Shown here: positions 27,178 through 34,289 of the stretch, piece by piece
How positions within the stretch are numbered: position 1 is the stretch's first letter
Layout of the letters: each line of letters begins with the position of its first letter
From: Anaerolineaceae bacterium
GTDB lineage: Bacteria > Chloroflexota > Anaerolineae > Aggregatilineales > Phototrophicaceae
DNA length: 64,000 nucleotides
NCBI GenBank assembly: GCA_007693385.1
Contig: REDR01000028.1
Span: forward strand, 83,597 to 147,596
Direction of reading: 5' to 3'
Notes under the pieces: generated by a model
The model's database searches: none
What the model saw: only the letters and a program-made list of their open reading frames with translations
What the model was told of the DNA's origin: nothing
Made by a program: the position numbers and the translations under genes

Positions 27178-27861
27178 ATGCTGACAAGACGCAACGGAAA
27201 TTTAATAGGCCGGTTGTTCGCGTTGACTTTATTCGCCGCCATCTTCGGCGTCGGCTTACTGATATTTGACGCACTGACCACCACGCCCGACACCGATACA
27301 TCCACCGCCACTGCCACGCCGCGCTATGCTGACCCCGCGCTCGGCGTGATGGCGACAGCCGCCCCCGTTGACAGTCCGGCAGACGCGGAACTCGCCTCAG
27401 CGCAGACCGTACAACTGCCGGGCACGTTCCCGCTAGACGGGGCGCAAATCGTCATCCCGTCCATCGCGGTCAATTCGCCCATCATACAGGTCTATCTCAG
27501 CGGCAATAGCTGGGATGTGGATTCGCTCGGCCTCAACGTCGGCCACTTGCAGGGCACGACATGGCTTAGCGGCAGGCCGGGCAATATCGTACTCAGCGGC
27601 CATGTCGAGATGGGCGACGGGCGGCGCGGCGTATTCACCAATCTCGGCGAACTAGAGGACGGCGCACTCATCATCCTGCAACAGGGCGACACCGAACGGC
27701 GCTATATCGTCACCGAGAAATCAGTCGTCACGCCCGATAATCTCGATCCGGTGCGCCCGACCAGCGACGAACGGCTGACGCTCATCACCTGTGATGACTA
27801 TGACTTCTTCAGCGACGCTTACGCGACCCGAACCGTCATCGTGGCCGAACCGATCAACTAG
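27178..27861 (+). CDS. Sortase (class E/F-like transpeptidase)
   Basis: A 227-residue membrane-anchored sortase. One N-terminal helix (~12-32), then a Thr/Ala/Pro linker (~35-85), then the sortase beta barrel (~88-227). The catalytic triad can be placed: His142 in LSGHVEM, Cys205 in TLITCDD, and Arg218 in TRTVIV. Sortases cut a C-terminal sorting signal (LPxTG-like) and attach the protein to the wall; no LPxTG-bearing protein is visible in this window. The gene is first of a tight unit, with the next gene starting two bases after its stop. Confidence 0.9.
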   Translation: MLTRRNGNLIGRLFALTLFAAIFGVGLLIFDALTTTPDTDTSTATATPRYADPALGVMATAAPVDSPADAELASAQTVQLPGTFPLDGAQIVIPSIAVNSPIIQVYLSGNSWDVDSLGLNVGHLQGTTWLSGRPGNIVLSGHVEMGDGRRGVFTNLGELEDGALIILQQGDTERRYIVTEKSVVTPDNLDPVRPTSDERLTLITCDDYDFFSDAYATRTVIVAEPIN

Positions 27862-27863
27862 CC

Positions 27864-28538
27864 GTGATCGCAGGACGTATCCGGCGTTACGTGCTGGCGC
27901 GGGTGTGGTATGTGCATCCGCAGACGGTGCTATTCCTGCAAACCACCGCGACGGCCTCCGTGCAGACCATGAAGACCGCCGCCCAGCCCAGCACGCAACG
28001 CCTGCACCTGCGGAATCTATTCGCTGATGGCCGCCGCTATTTCATCGAAGCGCGGGCGGGCGGCTTCCGCATGATGACCACCAGCAAGGTACTATTCCGC
28101 GCCCGCCGTCGCACCAACGCCACCGCCATCCTACGCGGGCAATTCGCCCCGTTCGGCGACCTGACGCGGCTCGACCTGATCGCCCGTATAACCGTCGGCC
28201 ACCTGCTCAGTAGCCTTCTGCTACCGTCGTTCATGGCGTCTCTGCTGGTGGCGATGCCGTGGCCACCGCCTCTCATCGCGCTGTTGATCGCTTCGCTATA
28301 CGCGCTCTCGTGGTTCGGCCATCGCTACAACGCCCGCCTACAGGCGCACGATATGGTGTGGTTCGTGCAGAAATCACTGGAAGATGTCACCGTGTCCGAT
28401 ATTCCGTCGCTGGAAGCCAACCAGCCGGATATTCTCGAACATCAACGCGACTTTGAAGACGAATGGGAACGCTTTCTCGACCATCTCAAGCATCAGCACA
28501 CGCCGGAAGGCCACGCGCCACCCGACGAAAGGAGCTAA
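27864..28538 (+). CDS. Unknown membrane protein in the sortase operon
   Basis: A 224-residue protein that I do not recognise. The N-terminal ~110 residues are basic and beta-rich, with conserved-looking RYFIEARAGGFRMMTTSK. One or two membrane helices span ~108-152 (HLLSSLLLPSFMASLL, LIALLIASLYALSWFG). The C-terminal ~70 residues are charged and helical. The start is a GTG two bases after the sortase stop; translation is probably coupled. A lipoprotein gene follows after 5 bp. A role together with the sortase is likely from position only. Confidence 0.6.
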   Translation: MIAGRIRRYVLARVWYVHPQTVLFLQTTATASVQTMKTAAQPSTQRLHLRNLFADGRRYFIEARAGGFRMMTTSKVLFRARRRTNATAILRGQFAPFGDLTRLDLIARITVGHLLSSLLLPSFMASLLVAMPWPPPLIALLIASLYALSWFGHRYNARLQAHDMVWFVQKSLEDVTVSDIPSLEANQPDILEHQRDFEDEWERFLDHLKHQHTPEGHAPPDERS

Positions 28539-28543
28539 ACGCC

Positions 28544-29518
28544 ATGTACAAATACCCCGCGATCATCGCTTTCGTGATCTTGCTGGCACTTTCCGCCTGT
28601 AGCCCGTACCTCAACACCGCCGATCAAGTGGACATCCGCCGCGTTAATCACGCGCTGGAGCGCTTCAACCAGCTTGACAGCTTCACCACACAACTCGAAG
28701 GCCACATCGAGCAGGATTTGCGCGTGTCTTTCGCCCGACAATCAGAAAGCATGACCAGCGATATGCAAATTAGCGGCACCGGACGCTCACAGCGCAACGC
28801 GGGCGGCAGTTTCGACATTGATATGCAGATGACGATGGCGCTTGACATCCGCGAAGACCGCAACACCATGCGCGGCGATGTCAGCTTCGAGATGGTCATG
28901 ATCGGCACCGGCATCTATATGCGGATGAATGAAGAGGCCGGACTAACCGAAGCCGGATTGATTGACGCGCCATTGGGACAATGGGTTTTCGTTGATTTCG
29001 ACCAGATGACGACGTTACTGCCCGCCGAAGCGCTGGAAATGGTCGATTCCTTCACGTATGACGGGCTGACCGAATACCCGATCACCGCGAACACCGTGCG
29101 CTCGATCAGCCGCCCATCACCGATCACATCGGGCGGCGCTCAGTTGCGCGGCTATCGCTTCGATCTGGACATGCTGGCCGTGCTGGATGAGATCGGGTTG
29201 GCAGACATAGACCAGATGTTCGCGGAGTTGCTCATGCTGGATGATTTGAGCGGTTTCGATGAGATGGGCGGGCTAAGCGCGTTCGGCGGGATGTTGCCCC
29301 AGATGGAGCGCCTGATACGCGATATGTATGAGGACACCACCGTGACCATCACCGCATGGCTGGACGAGAACGACACCCTGCGCCGTCTGGATACCGACAT
29401 CACCATGCGCTATGACATCGAGATGATGGGGGTACGGATGCAGATGACGCAATCCAGCAGGGAGACGGCCACCTATGCCGATTTCAACCAGCCGATGACC
29501 ATCGTCGCGCCGTTTTGA
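28544..29518 (+). CDS. Lipoprotein with LolA/LppX-like fold
   Basis: A 324-residue exported lipoprotein. AAAGGAG precedes the ATG at 28544, which opens a lipoprotein signal peptide with lipobox LSAC (Cys ~20); in-frame upstream ATGs lack support. The mature part shows a long beta-sheet pattern typical of LolA/LppX-like or DUF6612 proteins (FNQLDSFTTQLEGHIEQDLRV; GTGRSQRN; ITAWLDENDTLRRLDTDI). These often bind lipids or act in surface-protein maturation. It is the third gene of the sortase operon and is related to the next protein. Confidence 0.75.
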   Translation: MYKYPAIIAFVILLALSACSPYLNTADQVDIRRVNHALERFNQLDSFTTQLEGHIEQDLRVSFARQSESMTSDMQISGTGRSQRNAGGSFDIDMQMTMALDIREDRNTMRGDVSFEMVMIGTGIYMRMNEEAGLTEAGLIDAPLGQWVFVDFDQMTTLLPAEALEMVDSFTYDGLTEYPITANTVRSISRPSPITSGGAQLRGYRFDLDMLAVLDEIGLADIDQMFAELLMLDDLSGFDEMGGLSAFGGMLPQMERLIRDMYEDTTVTITAWLDENDTLRRLDTDITMRYDIEMMGVRMQMTQSSRETATYADFNQPMTIVAPF

Positions 29519-29593
29519 CGGTTTGCCATAAATTCACAGTCAGAAGCCGCCAATATCCGGCTAATGGTCACAATTTCATGCGTTGTACACGTC

Positions 29594-29602
29594 TGCTATA
29601 AT
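29594..29602 (+). promoter_or_regulatory. Extended -10 promoter of 29646-30587
   Basis: TGCTATAAT (TG-N-TATAAT), 43 bp upstream of the next start codon, suggests that this gene has its own promoter apart from the sortase operon. Confidence 0.55.
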
Positions 29603-29645
29603 GACGACAAATTGACATCAGATCGACTCTAAAAAGGCGAAAAAT

Positions 29646-30587
29646 ATGAAGAGGTTAGTTCTGCTTTTAATCGCCCTGTTGCTGATGGTCACGCCGACCT
29701 TCGCGCAGGATGAACCCGAAGACCCATCTGCCGAATTGCTGGCTGTCGTCACCGGCGTACTGGAAGATATGGCGGCGCTGACCGCTTTTCGCATTGACGG
29801 CAACCTCAGCGTTGACCAGCGCTTGCAGACCGGCGATACACAGGTTCGCACGCGCTTCTCGCAAGCGCTCGACATGAACATCGCCCGCAACGATGACGGC
29901 GTGGAGAAGATGCGCGCCGACATGGAACAGACCATCAATCTCGGTCTGGGCATCGGAAGCGGCGGCTTGCGGCTGGAATTGCTCATGCCATCGCGTGCTG
30001 ACGGCATCATCTACGCCCGCGCCAGCGAATTCAGAGGCTTGATGCTCAACGTGGCCGGCGATGAATGGGTGATATTGGGCGAAGACGTGGACGAAGCCGC
30101 TTTCCTCAACGAAGCGTTCCCCTCCACCGAAGCGCTGATTACATCGCTCAGCCGCATCATCGACTACCCGATCACAGAGGAGACCGTCGTCGAAGTGCGC
30201 GAACGCCGCGCCCAGACCATCCGCTACGAACGCGGCCAATATCCCAGCCGCAGAATCGAGATTGTGTTCGATGTGCCGGTACTGCTGGAAATGGGCGTGC
30301 TGGATTCCGCGTTGCGGACGGTTGACGCGCCCGCGCTCGGCCTGACCAACGCAGAGTTAATCGACGCGCTGATGGAAGGCTCGCGGCTGGCAGTCAACTT
30401 CTTCATTGACGATGAAATACAGATGTTGCGCCGCATCGAGACGGAATTCAGCTATAATGCGTCGTTCGTCGCCGTCGGGGAAGAAATCTTGCTCGATCAG
30501 GTCAGCGAATCACGCTTCACCTACACGCAATTCGACGAGGATTTTGAAGTCGCCGCTCCGGAGCGCTTTCTGACGGCTAGCGACTAA
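29646..30587 (+). CDS. Exported LolA/LppX-like protein, paralogue of the preceding gene
   Basis: A 313-residue exported protein with a signal peptide (M-K-R-L-V-L-L-L..., ending F-A-Q-D at ~20) but no lipobox. It shares layout and short motifs with the preceding lipoprotein: an early F(R/T)xxxxL strand, sets of alternating strands, then YPIT(E/A) (~180 here, YPITANTV in the neighbour) and a late DDEIQMLRRIETE strand matching NDTLRRLDTDI. This suggests a tandem duplication in which one copy kept and the other lost lipidation. Function is unknown; lipid or hydrophobic-ligand binding is the family expectation. Confidence 0.72.
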   Translation: MKRLVLLLIALLLMVTPTFAQDEPEDPSAELLAVVTGVLEDMAALTAFRIDGNLSVDQRLQTGDTQVRTRFSQALDMNIARNDDGVEKMRADMEQTINLGLGIGSGGLRLELLMPSRADGIIYARASEFRGLMLNVAGDEWVILGEDVDEAAFLNEAFPSTEALITSLSRIIDYPITEETVVEVRERRAQTIRYERGQYPSRRIEIVFDVPVLLEMGVLDSALRTVDAPALGLTNAELIDALMEGSRLAVNFFIDDEIQMLRRIETEFSYNASFVAVGEEILLDQVSESRFTYTQFDEDFEVAAPERFLTASD

Positions 30588-30600
30588 ATACAGACGTGTA

Positions 30601-30628
30601 GGGGCGCAATACATTGCGATTGCGCCCC
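30601..30628. repeat. GGGGCGCAAT-type hairpin
   Basis: A perfect 10-bp stem GGGGCGCAAT/ATTGCGCCCC with an 8-nt loop, just after the stop of the 29646 gene. It belongs to the same family as the copies at 8873 and 27037 and probably serves as its terminator. Confidence 0.7.
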
Positions 30629-30640
30629 ACGTGTTTCAGG

Positions 30641-30667
30641 TAGGCGTAGCGTCGTGCTACGCCCCTA
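30641..30667. repeat. GGCGTAGC-type hairpin
   Basis: Arms AGGCGTAGC and GCTACGCCCCT around GTCGT. This is a copy of the GGGGCGTAGC family immediately beside a GGGGCGCAAT copy, so both families sit together between converging genes. Confidence 0.65.
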
Positions 30668-30706
30668 CAAAATCTACGCCATTTTGACGCAACGCCCGCA
30701 AAAACA

Positions 30707-31099
30707 TCATTCCTCGTCGCCGACGCGCACCAATCCGGCCAGCCTGTCGGCGACGGCTTTCACGTCATAGCCACCCTTAGCGATCTCCAGAATCAGCGTG
30801 TACGCTTGCTCATCCGTCCACGTGATCGTGCCGCCGTGCAGATGCAGAAAGCGCTGTACCGCGCGGCGGGCGGTGCGCTTATTGCCGTCCGCGAATAGGT
30901 GATCGTGTGCCAACGAATGCAACAGCGCCGCCGCTTTATCGGCCAGCGTCGGATACGCTTCCTGTCCGAATAGCCGCGTATAAGGGCGGCTCACCGCCAC
31001 CCGCAACAGATGGCGGTTGATGACGGTTGGCCGCTTGCCCAGCACATCCTCATTGATGCTGTACACATCCGCCGCCGACAGGAACTCGTCGGCGTTCAT
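30707..31099 (-). CDS. doc: Doc-type Fic-fold toxin (second of tandem pair)
   Basis: A 130-residue Fic/DOC protein of death-on-curing type. The catalytic loop is HLFADGNKR at residues 67-75, which fits H-x-F-x-(D/N)-(G/A)-N-K-R: His as base, Asp for Mg and Asn-Lys-Arg for nucleotide phosphates. The preceding helix PTLADKAAALLHSLAHD is typical of Doc. Doc of phage P1 phosphorylates EF-Tu using an inverted Fic fold; the same activity is expected but not shown. It overlaps the upstream doc by 4 bp (ATGA). No inhibitory (S/T)xxxE(G/N) helix is seen within it, so neutralisation must come from elsewhere. Confidence 0.88.
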   Translation of the reverse strand: MNADEFLSAADVYSINEDVLGKRPTVINRHLLRVAVSRPYTRLFGQEAYPTLADKAAALLHSLAHDHLFADGNKRTARRAVQRFLHLHGGTITWTDEQAYTLILEIAKGGYDVKAVADRLAGLVRVGDEE

Positions 31100-31482
31100 G
31101 TCGCCTGCGCCTCGCTGACATGCTCAGCGATCCACAGCGCGATCTGCTCCGGCGTATGGTCGCCGGTGGCGCTGGCGACGATAAAATCCAGCGCCGCCTC
31201 ATCATTCCAGCGCACCGTATACCCGTTCAATTCCAGAAACAGGATCGTGGCGACGGTGGCCGTCCGCTTGTTGCCATCGACAAACGCATGATTCCGCGCC
31301 AGCGAATGGAACAGCGCCGCCGCCTTATCCGCCAGCGTCGGGTAAGCGTCCGCGCCGAACGCGCTCGACTGCGGGCGGATGGCCGCCGCTTCCAGCAGAT
31401 CGACATCGCGCAGGCTCGCCCGCTTTCCGACGATCTGCTCGTTGATGATGATGAGTTCGACCAGCGTCAAATAGCGCGTCAT
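31096..31482 (-). CDS. doc: Doc-type Fic-fold toxin (first of tandem pair)
   Basis: A 128-residue Fic/DOC protein with the intact catalytic loop HAFVDGNKR (65-73) and the same leading helix PTLADKAAALFHSLAR as the downstream copy. Outside these regions the two differ clearly, so the duplication is not recent. The start overlaps the antitoxin stop by 4 bp, and its stop overlaps the second doc start by 4 bp, implying translational coupling through all three genes. Confidence 0.88.
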   Translation of the reverse strand: MTRYLTLVELIIINEQIVGKRASLRDVDLLEAAAIRPQSSAFGADAYPTLADKAAALFHSLARNHAFVDGNKRTATVATILFLELNGYTVRWNDEAALDFIVASATGDHTPEQIALWIAEHVSEAQAT

Positions 31483-31679
31483 CGCTTGTCCAGCTCATCC
31501 AACAGCCAGCGATGGCCGTCGATTGTCTGCTGAACGCGCCCGCGAAATTCACGCTCGCCCGCCTGCGCCTCGACGTATTCGGTGATGGCGCTCATGATGA
31601 CCTCGCCGATCTCGCGCTCTTGCTGGCGGGCGATCTCCTGCAATTGCAAATTCAGCAGAATCGGGATGTGTATATCCAC
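31479..31679 (-). CDS. Ribbon-helix-helix antitoxin of the Doc pair
   Basis: A 66-residue protein with the pattern of a ribbon-helix-helix repressor: a short N-terminal strand (DIHIPILL), helix (NLQLQEIARQQEREIG), turn, helix (EVIMSAITEYVEAQAG). A charged C-terminal tail (~45-66) would be the toxin-binding part. The start is GTG after AGGGG. It is encoded 12 bp after the L,D-transpeptidase stop and overlaps the first doc by 4 bp. P1 Doc is paired with Phd; here an RHH-type partner seems to serve two Doc proteins. Confidence 0.72.
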   Translation of the reverse strand: MDIHIPILLNLQLQEIARQQEREIGEVIMSAITEYVEAQAGEREFRGRVQQTIDGHRWLLDELDKR

Positions 31680-31691
31680 CGTCGCCCCTCG

Positions 31692-32777
31692 CTACTTGGT
31701 GGCCGCGCCACTGGTGCGATATTCGCCGGAGCTATGCACGTAAACATAGTTCAAGATGTTGCCGTCCTCGTCGCGCAAGTCGGTATCGCGCAACCAGCGA
31801 TACACATACGACGCATCGCTGATGCTCATGTTGACACAGCCGCGACTCTGCCGGTAGCCGAAGTTATCGTGCCAGTACGTCCCGTGCAGGCTGATGTCCT
31901 GATCGAAGTACATCACAAACGGCACGCTCTGCAAATCCCAGCCAGTCGGCGCACCGGTCGCGCCCGACATGCCATCGACCTCTAGCCGCGCCCATATCTC
32001 GAACAGGCCTTCGCGGGTGTCCCAACCGGGCACGCCAGTAGCGATCAGCGTCGCATAGACCGGCGTATCGCCTTCATAGGCGACCAGCGTCTGCTCGTAT
32101 AGGTCAATCGCCACCCAGCGCCCCTCCGCGCCTTCTGGACGCTCAATGCGGAACGCCTTCGCCACCATGCGTTGCTCAATCCACTGATCCGGGCCGATCA
32201 TGTACCAGCGCCAGTCGTTATCGTCATAAGCCTCCGCAAACACATTGACGCGATCATAGCGGAACAGCAAGCGGCCATTCTCGCGGTCTTGTGATGCGCC
32301 CGGACGCGGTGAGGTGAACAGCGTGCCCAGCACCCACGCGAATTCGTTGTCTAGCCCGTCCAGAATGCGCACACCGGTGAAGAATGACGGATCGTTATAT
32401 TCGACCACAGCCGACTGCAACCATTCGCCGCGCTCGGTCTGCACCCAGCCGTCCACGCCGGTATTGACCACGTTCACGAAGTTGAAGCCGGGCGGCATGT
32501 GCCGCACGACATCGCCGCCCGGCGCGTTGAACACCGGCGGCTCGGTATTCTGCACGCGCCAGAAGTTATAAGAATTCAGCGTCACGCCGTCCACGTTGAT
32601 CGGCAGGACACGCGGCGCGGGGAAATCTTCCATCAAGCGCAGGCATTCATCGGCGATAGGCTCGCCGGGTACGGTATCATAGCAAATCGAAACATCAAAA
32701 GCGGCGTGGGTTGGCCGCACACCAAAAGAGACGAAGGCTAGCGTCAGCGCGAATATCGTCACAAGCGGTTTTATCAT
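31692..32777 (-). CDS. Exported L,D-transpeptidase (YkuD fold)
   Basis: A 361-residue wall cross-linking enzyme. The ATG at 32777, after GGAG, opens a clean signal peptide (M-I-K-P-L-V..., ending T-H-A-A); upstream in-frame ATGs lack this. A ~200-residue N-terminal region contains SH3-like strands (VRHMPPGFNFVNVV...GWVQTERGEWL). The YkuD domain (~240-360) carries the motif SLHGTYWH (~296) and SRGCVNMS with the catalytic Cys (~310). The enzyme would make 3-3 cross-links or attach proteins to peptidoglycan. The antitoxin-doc-doc genes start only 12 bp after its stop, so they may share a transcript. Three short repeats lie just upstream of its start. Confidence 0.9.
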   Translation of the reverse strand: MIKPLVTIFALTLAFVSFGVRPTHAAFDVSICYDTVPGEPIADECLRLMEDFPAPRVLPINVDGVTLNSYNFWRVQNTEPPVFNAPGGDVVRHMPPGFNFVNVVNTGVDGWVQTERGEWLQSAVVEYNDPSFFTGVRILDGLDNEFAWVLGTLFTSPRPGASQDRENGRLLFRYDRVNVFAEAYDDNDWRWYMIGPDQWIEQRMVAKAFRIERPEGAEGRWVAIDLYEQTLVAYEGDTPVYATLIATGVPGWDTREGLFEIWARLEVDGMSGATGAPTGWDLQSVPFVMYFDQDISLHGTYWHDNFGYRQSRGCVNMSISDASYVYRWLRDTDLRDEDGNILNYVYVHSSGEYRTSGAATK

Positions 32778-32791
32778 TGTTTTCAAACTCC

Positions 32792-32833
32792 ATAACATAG
32801 TTATGCCTATAACATGGTTATATAACATAGTTG
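32792..32833. repeat. Three ATAACATAGTTA-type iterons upstream of the L,D-transpeptidase gene
   Basis: Direct copies ATAACATAGTTA (32792-32803), ATAACATGGTTA (32809-32820) and ATAACATAGTTG (32822-32833), starting 15-59 bp upstream of the start codon. Each has a TAAC-N3-GTTA dyad character. The core TAACATAGT also occurs in the dyads at 41083 and 46305. They could be an operator for this operon. Confidence 0.6.
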
Positions 32834-32985
32834 CATCTATACGGTAAATTCGATGAAATGATACCACAATCTAACGATGCGCCGTATATCGCTTAACCGA
32901 CGATTGCTCGGCGTTTGGCGTGTCAAATCAGCGCGGATAATGGTTATAATAGGCGGACGTGTTCGTGCGGAGGCCGTCGAGAAGT

Positions 32986-33306
32986 ATGGATTTACTGACT
33001 TGGATTTATGCGCTGTGCGCGTTGACCGGTGGCGCGTCCCTGCTGATATTGGCGGGGCGGGCATTCCCGATCATCACCGATCTGCCACCAGCCGGACGGC
33101 AAGCCATCCTCAACCGAATGCTATTGGCGTCGGCGCTGGTATCGTTCGGCAGTATCGGCCTGCTAGCCGTCGGCCTGTTCGACTTCGACGCGCCCCACAG
33201 CTTACTGAGCGCGGCATTCTTCGCGCTATTGTTCACGCGCACATCATTTGCGACGCTCAAATGGATGTTACAGCGCAAAATATCACAGGAAAGGGACGCC
33301 CCATGA
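32986..33306 (+). CDS. Small unknown membrane protein
   Basis: A 106-residue protein, mostly hydrophobic, with three likely membrane helices (~4-24, ~40-62, ~68-85) and a basic C-terminus. GGAGG lies 12 bases before the ATG at 32986. TATAAT at 32945-32950 is a plausible -10. The stop overlaps the start of the next gene (ATGA), so they form an operon that leads into the amylosucrase. Not recognised. Confidence 0.62.
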   Translation: MDLLTWIYALCALTGGASLLILAGRAFPIITDLPPAGRQAILNRMLLASALVSFGSIGLLAVGLFDFDAPHSLLSAAFFALLFTRTSFATLKWMLQRKISQERDAP

Positions 33307-34259
33307 CCGCCTACCCGCCCATCCGCTTGCCCCTCATCGGGCTATATGCCGATCTGGAATCGCTGTTCGAGACGCGGGACGTGCGCCCGTGCCAGCAAGC
33401 GCTGGTACAACTCGGCCCGCAATACAGCCAGCAAGGAGTCGTATCGCTCAAAGACTTCCCGACGGTGCTCTATTTCCCCGACAAGCGCACGTTCAATCAT
33501 TTTCTGGACGACATGAAGAAGGGCGGATGCACCATCCGCCGCGACGCCGCGCCCAGTGGCTACGGCAAACGCGCCACCCTGCGCGATGAGGTCAGCGCGG
33601 AGGGCTATTTCTCCGGCGACGGGGGGCTAGACATCGCCATCGGCTTTCAACTGATCCCGGAGCCGGAACTGGACGGCGTGCTATTCGAGAATATGTTGCC
33701 GCAGAAAAACGCGCCCGACCAGCTCATCAAGCTGATTTATCGCTATGTGGCGCGGGCGTGCGTGCGCGGCGTGGACGGCATCCCGCTAACCGGCTTCTAT
33801 GTCGCGCTCGGCCTGCTGGATTTCAACCGGCAAGCACAGGCCGCCCGCCCCGAAGGACAGAACCAGATTTTCACGGTGTTTGACCGCATCTTCGACATGA
33901 TAGACCGCGCCTTCGCCGGTGGTAGCGGGCAGGACTTCGCAACGATGGCGACCAACATCACACCGGCGATGGCCGACGCCATCGGCCGCGCCACGCAAGC
34001 CGCGTTCGATGACGCGCTCGGCGGGCAGACGCGCATCGAAGAGCCGCCGGTCAATATCCGCGTCCGCTTTCCGATGGACGAGCGCGAAGCGGTGACGCCG
34101 GTCTTTACCGCTAGCGGCGGGACGGTGGAAGATGAGACGCACGACGGCACATTCTGGACGCTGACCGGCACGATTCCGGCCAGCGCCTTTCACACTGATC
34201 CTTCGCTACTGGCGGAGAAGCTCCGCGAAACCGGCGCCACCGTCGAAATCAAAGATTGA
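33303..34259 (+). CDS. Unknown protein upstream of amylosucrase
   Basis: A 318-residue soluble protein that I do not recognise. It has an N-terminal segment with short beta/alpha elements (RLPLIGLYADLESLF, FPTVLYFPDKRTF), a middle region with LDIAIGFQLIPEPELDG, and a C-terminal region from ~255 that again looks beta-alpha (VNIRVRFPMDERE, HDGTFWTLTGTIPA). No signal peptide or membrane segment is present. The ATG at 33303 is set by the 4-bp overlap with the preceding gene; the frame is open further upstream but that part shows no protein character. The amylosucrase starts 30 bp after its stop. Confidence 0.65.
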   Translation: MTAYPPIRLPLIGLYADLESLFETRDVRPCQQALVQLGPQYSQQGVVSLKDFPTVLYFPDKRTFNHFLDDMKKGGCTIRRDAAPSGYGKRATLRDEVSAEGYFSGDGGLDIAIGFQLIPEPELDGVLFENMLPQKNAPDQLIKLIYRYVARACVRGVDGIPLTGFYVALGLLDFNRQAQAARPEGQNQIFTVFDRIFDMIDRAFAGGSGQDFATMATNITPAMADAIGRATQAAFDDALGGQTRIEEPPVNIRVRFPMDEREAVTPVFTASGGTVEDETHDGTFWTLTGTIPASAFHTDPSLLAEKLRETGATVEIKD

Positions 34260-34289
34260 ATTGTCACGCATAGAAAGGGCACAACCAAC

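Noticed and set aside
32877..33302. In-frame extension of the 33303 gene to a 460-residue protein
   Set aside because: The extension overlaps the small membrane protein gene in another frame, and an ATGA overlap plus loss of protein-like sequence mark 33303 as the start.
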